From: Bryobacterales bacterium | Lineage (GTDB): Bacteria; Acidobacteriota; Terriglobia; Bryobacterales; Bryobacteraceae | NCBI GenBank assembly: GCA_003132865.1 | Contig: PKYZ01000441.1 | Span: forward strand, 1-7,929 | DNA length: 7,929 bases | Direction: 5' to 3' | Translations under genes and position numbers: made by a program | Shown here: one piece after another, positions 1 to 6,569 of the stretch | Position numbering within the stretch: position 1 is the first letter of the stretch | Layout: each line of letters opens with the position of its first letter | Notes under the pieces: model-generated | Told to the model about the DNA's origin: nothing | The model's database searches: none | The model's input: the letters and a program-made list of their open reading frames with translations, nothing else

Positions 1-29
1 CGCGCTGTACTACGACGTGTAGGCCGGGC

Positions 30-548
30 ATGCCCGGCCAAGCAGGCCAGGAGGCCTGCGCCACCATCGTCCAGATCAATGTCTCGCCCGGCGGCATCCC
101 TAAGCGGCCGATCGCGGCGGGCATGATCACTCCGCTGGGTCTGGCGGGGGATGCCTGTGCGCACCCGGGGATTCACGGTGGCCCCTACCAAGCGGTGCTC
201 CTCATTGCCTCGGAAACCATCGACGAATTAAAAGCCCGCGGGTATCCGGTGTTCTACGGCGCGCTCGGCGAGAACCTTACCACCCGCGGGTTGGACCGCC
301 GCCAATTGCGCATCGGCCACCAGCTTCGCGCTGGCGGGGCGGTGCTCGAGATCACCAAGGTCCGCGGCCCTTGCGCGGCGTTGGACGTCTACGGCCCGGC
401 CATCAAGCAAGAGATTTACGATCCGCGGGTGAAGGCCGGCGATGCAACATCGCCGCGCTGGGGAATGAGCGGCTTTTATGCGCGCGTCATACAGCCCGGC
501 CCTGTGCACCCGGACGATGCGGTCTTGATTCTCTCGGCGCTCGGTTGA
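30..548 (+). CDS. Stand-alone MOSC-domain protein (YiiM-like, putative sulfur carrier)
   Basis: The 172-residue product is a compact single MOSC domain. Visible family marks are an N-terminal strand INVSPGGIPKRP (16-27), a HPGIHGGPYQAV motif (45-56), GENLTTRGLD (80-89), the conserved cysteine in KVRGPCAAL (Cys115) and a closing WGMSGFYARV strand (144-153). MOSC domains occur in molybdenum-cofactor sulfurases and in small bacterial proteins such as YiiM and YcbX. There the conserved Cys is thought to carry sulfur or take part in Moco-dependent reduction of N-hydroxylated compounds; the substrate here is unknown. It is shorter than E. coli YiiM because little follows the core, and it lacks signal peptide and membrane segments, so it should be cytosolic. 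The ATG at 30 is the only ATG before the domain. The reading frame is open to the window edge, so an upstream start is not excluded. Family assignment is firm; function is inferred. Confidence 0.88.
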   Translation: MPGQAGQEACATIVQINVSPGGIPKRPIAAGMITPLGLAGDACAHPGIHGGPYQAVLLIASETIDELKARGYPVFYGALGENLTTRGLDRRQLRIGHQLRAGGAVLEITKVRGPCAALDVYGPAIKQEIYDPRVKAGDATSPRWGMSGFYARVIQPGPVHPDDAVLILSALG

Positions 549-563
549 GGTGGCCATGTATTC

Positions 564-731
564 ATGGCTATTCTGAATCCGATGGCAGTCGAGGAAGATG
601 AGTCCGCGGTCGTTACGGCGAACGGCAAGCCCGTCGCGGCACTAGCTCCGCCGCCGCCCAAGCGGCGTAAGGTGCGCTTCGGAAGTATGCGGGACCGCAT
701 TCGACTAAACGCGGATTTTCGGACCTGCTGA
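564..731 (+). pseudogene. Remnant of a Phd/YefM-type antitoxin (N-terminus missing)
   Basis: This frame encodes about 55 residues from ATG 564 (or 49 from ATG 582) to TGA 729-731. It contains VVTANGKPVAALAP, which resembles the dimerisation-strand signature of Phd/YefM antitoxins (usually V(I/V)T(K/R)xGKPVARLVP). A tail KVRFGSMRDRIRLNADF follows, resembling the toxin-binding linker of VapBC-associated Phd proteins (FGSMKGRI...DDF). Such antitoxins are about 70-90 residues, with an N-terminal DNA-binding segment of roughly 25-35 residues before this motif. Here most of that segment is absent: only a possible LNPMAVEEDES stretch remains, and the TGA of the MOSC gene (546-548) lies just upstream in the same frame. 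The tail also stops early, at FRTC. No PIN-domain toxin follows; the next gene is a protease. There is no convincing ribosome binding site. I infer a decayed fragment, though a short expressed ORF or a chance resemblance remains possible. Confidence 0.45.
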
Positions 732-792
732 CCAAGCCTTTCGCCCCCCTCACCAGCGTAACCGGCGTTTACCAAGCCGCGTCCAACAAGCC

Positions 793-3700
793 GTGCGGCG
801 ACAAACTTGTCTGTTACTCTTCTTCGCCATTCCGCTCTTCTGCTTCCAGGCCTTCGCTCGAACCCGCCTGGAAGAATACGCCCTGATCCTGCGGGATCCA
901 CCGCTGGCGCGGCAGATGGCGGCGCGCGCGCGCGTCGAGTCCGCGCAGCAGCAGATCCGCGGAGAGCTGGCGCGCCGCAAGATACGGGTCAGCGGCTCGG
1001 CCGAGACCTTGTTGAACGCCGTGTTCGTGCGCGTGCCGCGCGAGCGCGTGGCGGAGTTGCGCTCGCTCGCCGGAGTAAAACACGTGGTCCGCCTGCCTCG
1101 CATCAAGCGGAATCTCAACGTGGCCGTCAACCTCGTGAACGTGCCCACGGCGTGGAGCGCCCTCTCCGGCGGTATGGCGAACGCCGGCGCGGGAGTCAAA
1201 ATCGCCATCATCGACAGCGGCATCGATGACACGCATCCAGCCTTTCAGGATGCGTCGCTGCAACCGCCGGCCGGATATCCGCTGGGCGACGCGGCCTACA
1301 CGAACGGCAAGATCATCGTGGCGCGCAGCTATGAACCGATGTTTGGCAACCCGGACGACACCACGCCGCGCGACCGTTCCGGCCATGGCACCGCGCTGGC
1401 CATGATTGCCGCGGGCGAGACCAATACAGGCCCCGTCGCCACTATCACCGGAGTTGCGCCCAAGGCCTGGCTCGGCAACTACAAGATCTTCGGCACCCCC
1501 GGCGTCAACGACAACACTACCTTCGCCGCGGCGATTCAGGCTTTGGAAGACGCCGTCGCGGACCACATGGATATTGCGGTAGTGGCTTTCGGAAGCCTGC
1601 CGCTCAGCGGGCCCCTGGACACGGACCCGTCCTGCGCGACGAGCGGCGTGCCGTCCGCCTATCAGGACGACTGCGATATCCCCGCGCAAGCCGTCGAGAA
1701 CGCCGTGGCGATGGGACTGACGGTGGTGGCGGCGGCGGGCAATGACGCGCAATCCAGTTACCAAGGTGAGGCCCTGAATTCCATCGATTCGCCGGGCACT
1801 GCGCCATCGGCCATTACGGTAGGCGCTTCCACGAATGCACACATCTTGTTCGCCGCCGTGCAACTCACCGGCTCGAGTGTGCCCTCCAATCTGCAAACGC
1901 TGGACGCGGTCGTCGGGGATGGCGTCAAGCTGACCGGCCCGCTGACTGCCACTCTCGAAAACGTTACCTCGGTGGACCCTACGGGCCTGGCCTGCTCCCC
2001 TCTGGGCGGCTCGCTCGCGGGCGCGGTGGTCTTGATCGAGCGGGGTAACTGCGACTTCTCCACCAAGATCAACAACGCCGAACTGGCGGGCGCCATAGCG
2101 GTAGTGCTTTATCAGGATCCGGGCCACCCGACCGATCCCCCGTTCAGCGCCCTGGGGGCCGAGAACACGGGCATTCCGGCCATGATGATCGACAACGCGG
2201 ACGGCGCGGCGCTGCAGAGCTACCTGGCATCCAATTCCAATGTGCAAGCGACCCTGACCCCGGCCCTGCACGTAGAGAGCGCCCCGTCCGCAGCATGGCC
2301 GGGTCCCAACTTTGTCACCGACTTTACGTCGCGTGGGCCATCCATCGACTACTCGATCAAGCCGGAACTGGTGGCGGTGGGGCAGGGCATTTATACCGCC
2401 ACCGAATCGCTCGATCCCACCGGCGATCTTTACGACCCGACTGGTTACACCACGGTCGAGGGATCGAGTTTCGCGGCCGCCATGGTGGCAGGCGCCGCGG
2501 CGCTGGTGAAGCAGGCGAATCCGGGCTTCTCGGCGGCGCAGATCAAGTCGGCCTTGGTCAACACCGCCAGCATCGATGCCAACGACATCGCCGATAACTC
2601 CAACTCCGGCGAACCGTTGATTACTTCCGTGGGGGCGGGCAAGCTGAACGCGGCGGCGGCCCTCGCGCCCGGCGCAACGGTTGTGCCCTCGACGGTATCG
2701 TTCGGTTGGGTGGGGCCGGGCTCGCCGGCTAATACCGTGCCGCTCACCGTCACCAATACCGGCAAGACTACGGCCACCTTCAGCCTTTCGTGGGTGCCCG
2801 ATCCCGCCTCACCCGACGCGGATGCGAGCGATGTGGTCGGCGCTTCGCCCGGCACCTTGCAGCTTGAAGCGGGGCAGCAGGGGCTTGTCCAGGTGTTCCT
2901 GCGCGGTGGCTTCACCGTGCCGGGCATCTACGATGGCGTCATCGCCATCACCGGTCCGGGCACAAACTTGCGCGTGCCTTATTGGTATCTGGAGAGCGAC
3001 GGCGTGCCGTTCGACATCCTGCCGGTGTACGACAACAGTTTCTTTGGCACGGTGGACGACACCTGTTGGTATCTGGCATTCAAGGTGGTGGACCAATACG
3101 GCATTGCCGTCCCCAATCAATCCGCCACGTTCAACTTTGGGCAGGGAGGCGCATCGCAATCTACATCGTCGTCCTGTCCCTCGGCCACCGAGACCAACAT
3201 CTACGGTATTGCGTGGACCAACGTAGATCTGGGATCGTCCCCGGGCTATCAGACCTTCCAGGGCCAGGCGGGCGGCCTCACGACTACCTTCTATGCCACC
3301 GTTCGTCCGGCGCCGTCGATTGGCGCCAATGGGGTGGTGGATGCCGCCAGTTATCAAGTGGGCAAGGGTCTCGCGCCGGGCTCTTATATTTCGATCTTCG
3401 GGACAGCCCTGAGCGACGCCACGCAATATCTCTCCACGAACTTCCTGCCATTTTCCATGTCCGGAGTCAGCGTGAGCTTCCAATCGCCGGACGGCACACA
3501 GAGCTGGCCCGGCCGCCTGTGGTATGTCGGCCCCACGCAAATCAACCTGCAGATTCCGTGGGAACTGCAGTCGCTGACATCCGCGCAATTGACCGTCAAC
3601 GTTGCCGATGTGAGCGTGCCCTACACGATTCCCCTCTCGCCCTACTTGCCGGCCATGTTCGCATACGGCGACCATCTGGCGGTCGCGCAGGATCGGAATT

Positions 3701-4020
3701 ACCAGCTTGTGACCGCCAGCAATCCGGCGCAACCGGGCCAGTACATCATCATCTACGCGAACGGGCTGGGGGCTGTGGACAACCCGCCGCCCTCGGGCGA
3801 GGCGACACCCGCGCAGCCGCTCGCCTCGACTCTGGTTAAGCCCACGGTGACCATTGGCGGCGTCGCGGCGCAGGTGCTGTTCAGCGGCCTGACGCCGGGC
3901 AGCATCGGCCTGTATCAGATCGACGTAGTGGTGCCTCCGAATGCTGCGCCGGGTTTGCAGCCCGTGGTGATTGCGCAAAACGGGGTCAGCTCGCAGCCGG
4001 CCAACCTGCCGATACAATAA
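793..4020 (+). CDS. Secreted subtilisin-like serine protease (S8, Vpr-like, PA insert) with Solibacter C-terminal domain
   Basis: The 1075-residue product is a secreted multidomain subtilase. Domains in order: Sec signal peptide (1-22, Arg-Arg then a hydrophobic core, likely cut after AFA); I9-type propeptide (about 27-108); S8 domain with Asp141 (IIDSGID), His198 (SGHGT), oxyanion Asn317 (AAAGN) and Ser559 (EGSSFAAAM); a PA domain inserted at about 370-492 with Cys401 and Cys420; beta-sandwich repeats (about 628-725 and 738-836); and a C-terminal region (about 843-1075) matching the Solibacter C-terminal domain family TIGR03437 (NGVVDAASY, YISIFGTAL, PTQINLQIPWE, IIIYANGLGAV). It should hydrolyse extracellular protein. 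The triad is intact, but the usual Ser-x-Ala-x-Pro ending has Ala for Pro, and the SLGG strand reads AFGSLP. The GTG at 793 is the only start that keeps the signal peptide; the frame has no other start back to the stop at 706, and no Shine-Dalgarno is visible. It is paralogous to the next gene. Extra Cys pairs (281/294, 758/795) may be disulfides. Confidence 0.94.
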   Translation: MRRQTCLLLFFAIPLFCFQAFARTRLEEYALILRDPPLARQMAARARVESAQQQIRGELARRKIRVSGSAETLLNAVFVRVPRERVAELRSLAGVKHVVRLPRIKRNLNVAVNLVNVPTAWSALSGGMANAGAGVKIAIIDSGIDDTHPAFQDASLQPPAGYPLGDAAYTNGKIIVARSYEPMFGNPDDTTPRDRSGHGTALAMIAAGETNTGPVATITGVAPKAWLGNYKIFGTPGVNDNTTFAAAIQALEDAVADHMDIAVVAFGSLPLSGPLDTDPSCATSGVPSAYQDDCDIPAQAVENAVAMGLTVVAAAGNDAQSSYQGEALNSIDSPGTAPSAITVGASTNAHILFAAVQLTGSSVPSNLQTLDAVVGDGVKLTGPLTATLENVTSVDPTGLACSPLGGSLAGAVVLIERGNCDFSTKINNAELAGAIAVVLYQDPGHPTDPPFSALGAENTGIPAMMIDNADGAALQSYLASNSNVQATLTPALHVESAPSAAWPGPNFVTDFTSRGPSIDYSIKPELVAVGQGIYTATESLDPTGDLYDPTGYTTVEGSSFAAAMVAGAAALVKQANPGFSAAQIKSALVNTASIDANDIADNSNSGEPLITSVGAGKLNAAAALAPGATVVPSTVSFGWVGPGSPANTVPLTVTNTGKTTATFSLSWVPDPASPDADASDVVGASPGTLQLEAGQQGLVQVFLRGGFTVPGIYDGVIAITGPGTNLRVPYWYLESDGVPFDILPVYDNSFFGTVDDTCWYLAFKVVDQYGIAVPNQSATFNFGQGGASQSTSSSCPSATETNIYGIAWTNVDLGSSPGYQTFQGQAGGLTTTFYATVRPAPSIGANGVVDAASYQVGKGLAPGSYISIFGTALSDATQYLSTNFLPFSMSGVSVSFQSPDGTQSWPGRLWYVGPTQINLQIPWELQSLTSAQLTVNVADVSVPYTIPLSPYLPAMFAYGDHLAVAQDRNYQLVTASNPAQPGQYIIIYANGLGAVDNPPPSGEATPAQPLASTLVKPTVTIGGVAAQVLFSGLTPGSIGLYQIDVVVPPNAAPGLQPVVIAQNGVSSQPANLPIQ

Positions 4021-4022
4021 CA

Positions 4023-4124
4023 TGGTGGCACAGGCTTCAGCCCGTGAAGGCGGCCACAAAACTTGCGTCCCGATGAGTCGGGGGTGCCCCCTGGGCCCGG
4101 CACGCAGGAGTGCGCGCGCCACAC
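4023..4124. repeat. Intergenic palindromic repeat (REP/BIME-like)
   Basis: The spacer between the protease genes is made of consecutive small inverted repeats. An outer stem GTGGC (4025-4029) pairs with GCCAC (4053-4057). Inside it, CACAGGC (4029-4035) pairs with GCCCGTG (4040-4046) around a TTCA loop with one mismatch; the two stems share base 4029, so they would not both form fully. CCCGA (4069-4073) pairs with TCGGG (4078-4082) around TGAG. GGGG/CCCC (4081-4090) and GCAC (4100-4103)/GTGC (4110-4113) follow. The motif 'CACAGGCTTCAGCC' and the unit ending in 'GCACGCAGGAGTGCG' resemble short dispersed palindromes I recall from acidobacterial genomes; that recollection is not verified here, and no second copy is in this window. 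There is no T-run, so it is not a typical intrinsic terminator, although it could protect the 3' end of the upstream message. Confidence 0.5.
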
Positions 4125-4128
4125 AAGT

Positions 4129-4134
4129 TACAAT
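4129..4134 (+). promoter_or_regulatory. -10-like box for a possibly leaderless protease transcript
   Basis: TACAAT lies six bases before the GTG start at 4141 and directly after the palindromic repeat, in an AT-richer patch unlike its surroundings. Spacing from a sigma70-type -10 box to a start site is typically about 6-7 bases, which would put transcription initiation at the GTG itself and give a leaderless mRNA. No recognisable -35 hexamer is found at the expected distance (around 4106-4111), and no Shine-Dalgarno precedes the GTG, which fits but does not prove this reading. Confidence 0.3.
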
Positions 4135-4140
4135 ACTCCC

Positions 4141-6540
4141 GTGAGACGTCTTTGGATTTGCTTTCTTTCTATTCCGCTGTTCGCGGGGATCCTTCCCAAC
4201 CGTTACATCGTGGAGTTAACCGGCGAATCCGCGGCGCAATACATCGCGCGGACCGTTCCGCCAAACCAGCGGCGGGAAGCGCTGTTGGGCGATCCGGGCC
4301 TGCAGGCCCGCGCAAGGGTGCGTCTGGAACAGGCCGCCGTGCGCGCCCGTTTGGAGCGGCGCGGCGCGCGGATCGTCGGTTCGTTGGATACCGTGGCGAA
4401 TGCGCTGTTTGTGCACATGCCGGCTGCGCGGGTGGCGCGTCTGCGGAGCGTGCGTGGGGTGCGGCGCGTGCTGCCCGAGCGCACCTACCAACTAACACTG
4501 GATCATGCCCTGCCGTTGCACAAGGTTCCACAGGCGTGGAGCTTAGGGGGCGCATATCCGCAGGGCGCCGGCATGAAGATCGGCATGATCGACACCGGCA
4601 TCGACATCACGCATCCTGGTTTCAAGGATACCGGCTTCCAGGCGCCGCCTGGCTTTCCGCTCGTCAACGCCGCCAGCGATACGGCTTTCACCAATCAAAA
4701 AGTGATCGTAGCCCGCAGTTACGTCAGCCTGTGCGATTCAACCGACCCGGATTCTTCAGCCCAGGACAACATAGGCCACGGGACCGGGACGGCCATGACC
4801 GCGGCGGGCGTCGAGAACACGGGTCCGCTGGCGACGATTACCGGAGTCGCGCCTCTGGCGTATCTTGGCAACTACAAAGTCTTCGGCTCGTCAGGAACCT
4901 GCAGTCAAGCGATCGACTCCGCGGTTGAAGACGCGGTGAACGACGGCATGGACGTGATCAATCTCAGCCTGGGTGGCGTCCCAGCGCCGCGGATCGAGGA
5001 CGATGACTCGGTGGAGGCGATAGAAAACGCGGTAGCAATGGACGTCAATGTGGTCATATCCGCCGGTAATGCTGGTCCGGATCCCAACACGATCGCGTCG
5101 CCAGGCACGGCGCCCGACGCCATCACCATGGGCGCCATGAATAACGACCGGTATTTCGCGGCACCGCCGTTGACGGTGGGCGGCCAGGGCTCGTTCGCTG
5201 AGGTTCCGGCGGACGAACCGCTGCCTGCGAGCCCCATCACCGCGCCACTGGTGGATATCTCGCTAAAGCTGGATTCCACCGGACTGGCCTGCGCACCGCT
5301 GCCCGCGAACAGCCTGAGCGGCAGCATCGCGCTGATTCTCCGGGGTACGTGTATGTTCCAGGACAAGCTGAACTATGCGCAGCAAGCCGGGGCCGTCGCC
5401 GCGCTGGTGTACACGTATCCATTAAGCCCCGACGCCGTCGTCATGGCTGTCGGCGACGCTACGCTTCCGGCGGAAATGGTGAGCAGCCAGGACGGCCTCA
5501 CCATTAAGCAACTCGCAACCAGCCCGGTGCAGGCCACCATGTCGTTCGCACTGGCGCCTGTCGCGATCGACCCAAACAGTATCGCGCCCTTCTCCTCGTT
5601 AGGGCCCAGCGTGGACCTGTCCATCAAGCCGGATCTCCTGGCGGTCGGCGAGAACATCTACGTGGCGGCCGAAACGAACGACCCTACCGGAGAACTGTAC
5701 AACGCGCAGGGCTACGTCGTCTCGCAAGGCACCAGCTATTCGGCGCCGCTGGTGTCCGGCGCGGCAGCCGTGCTGAAGGCGGCCCGTCCGGGCTTCACGC
5801 CGCTCGAATACAAGTCGCTGCTTGTGAACAGCGCGGCGCCCGCATTTCCGCCCCCCGACCAGGCGCAGTCCGTGCAAAACGCTGGCGCGGGCGTGCTGGA
5901 TCTCAGCGCGGCGATGCTGGCCACGCTGGCGGTGAACCCCACATCCATCAGTTTTGGCGTGGGATCGGGTACCGCCCAGCTTTCCGCAACGCTTCGCTTG
6001 TCCAACCTTGGTTATCAAAGCGATACCTTTCAGATCTCGGTGTCGCCGGCCGGCAGCGCTCCCGCGCCCGTGCCTTCCACCACCAGCGTGCAGCTCGATT
6101 CAGACACGTATTTCGATCTGCCGCTCAGCTTCCAGACGTCCGGTTTGGGGCCGGGTGAATATGAGGGCTTTATCGTGATTCAAGGGACCAACTCGGGAAT
6201 CACCACGCGCATCCCGTACTGGTACGGCGTGGCATCGTCCACGCCGGCGCACATCACCGTTCTATATACTCCTAGCACGCCGCCGGCGGCGGGCGCGGTC
6301 GTGGCTGACGCCATTCTGTTCCGCATCACGGATGCCTCCGGGATCATCGTCAGTCCGATCGCTCCCACGGTTACCGTATCGTCGGGCGGTGGCAGCGTGC
6401 TGGCGGTGGAGTCGGTGGATTCTTCCTACCCGGGCGTGTGGACTGTGAACCTCCGTATGGGACCCACATCGGCCGCCAGTAACGTGTTCACGATCGCAGC
6501 CGGCGGCCTGACCCAGACCGTTACGATCACTTCCCGATAG
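4141..6540 (+). CDS. Secreted subtilisin-like serine protease (S8, Vpr-like, PA insert), paralogue without Solibacter C-terminal domain
   Basis: From GTG 4141 the product has 799 residues: a short signal peptide (1 to about 16-20, MRR then a hydrophobic core), I9 propeptide (about 21-118), and an S8 domain with Asp151 (MIDTGID), His213 (IGHGT), Asn310 (SAGNAG) and Ser532 (GTSYSAP). A PA domain is inserted at about 345-470 with Cys384 and Cys404, and two beta-sandwich segments follow (about 597-690 and 703-797). Motifs are canonical, including the substrate-binding INLSLGG (273-279), so it should be an active extracellular endopeptidase. The frame is open back to a TTG at 4063, but the added 26 residues would be read from the intergenic repeat and would bury the signal peptide. 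GTG 4141 also parallels the start of the upstream paralogue (both begin MRR and share IPLF). The protein ends at ITSR, where the paralogue goes on into its Solibacter C-terminal domain. Cys198 and Cys254 may form a disulfide. Confidence 0.92.
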   Translation: MRRLWICFLSIPLFAGILPNRYIVELTGESAAQYIARTVPPNQRREALLGDPGLQARARVRLEQAAVRARLERRGARIVGSLDTVANALFVHMPAARVARLRSVRGVRRVLPERTYQLTLDHALPLHKVPQAWSLGGAYPQGAGMKIGMIDTGIDITHPGFKDTGFQAPPGFPLVNAASDTAFTNQKVIVARSYVSLCDSTDPDSSAQDNIGHGTGTAMTAAGVENTGPLATITGVAPLAYLGNYKVFGSSGTCSQAIDSAVEDAVNDGMDVINLSLGGVPAPRIEDDDSVEAIENAVAMDVNVVISAGNAGPDPNTIASPGTAPDAITMGAMNNDRYFAAPPLTVGGQGSFAEVPADEPLPASPITAPLVDISLKLDSTGLACAPLPANSLSGSIALILRGTCMFQDKLNYAQQAGAVAALVYTYPLSPDAVVMAVGDATLPAEMVSSQDGLTIKQLATSPVQATMSFALAPVAIDPNSIAPFSSLGPSVDLSIKPDLLAVGENIYVAAETNDPTGELYNAQGYVVSQGTSYSAPLVSGAAAVLKAARPGFTPLEYKSLLVNSAAPAFPPPDQAQSVQNAGAGVLDLSAAMLATLAVNPTSISFGVGSGTAQLSATLRLSNLGYQSDTFQISVSPAGSAPAPVPSTTSVQLDSDTYFDLPLSFQTSGLGPGEYEGFIVIQGTNSGITTRIPYWYGVASSTPAHITVLYTPSTPPAAGAVVADAILFRITDASGIIVSPIAPTVTVSSGGGSVLAVESVDSSYPGVWTVNLRMGPTSAASNVFTIAAGGLTQTVTITSR

Positions 6541-6569
6541 AAGCGCGGCACGGGTGCTTCCCAAAACGG

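Noticed and set aside
2..22. Possible C-terminal end (ALYYDV, stop at 20-22) of an upstream gene
   Set aside because: Six codons at the window edge are too few to support a gene, though an 7-bp gap to the MOSC start would fit an operon.
1993..2007. Cys-x-Pro in the PA domains (CSPLG, and CAPLP in the paralogue) as a formylglycine site for the neighbouring maturase
   Set aside because: The sulfatase signature needs Arg at the fifth position, and C-x-PL is an ordinary PA-domain motif, so it does not link the maturase to the proteases.
814..2271. Long open frame on the minus strand (485 codons) opposite the first protease
   Set aside because: It is an Arg/Gly/His-rich frame without domain motifs, exactly opposite a gene with clear catalytic motifs; typical shadow in high-GC DNA.
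2809..4122. Long open frame on the minus strand (437 codons) over the protease C-terminus and spacer
   Set aside because: Composition is shadow-like, and its N-terminus would be read from the palindromic repeat; no recognisable domain.
4063..4140. TTG-initiated N-terminal extension of the second protease
   Set aside because: The added 26 residues are encoded by the repeat element and would sit in front of the signal peptide; GTG 4141 matches the paralogue's start.
6541..6569. Bidirectional terminator between the convergent stops
   Set aside because: Only GCAC-GG-GTGC (6548-6557) is present, with too short a loop and no T-run on either strand.
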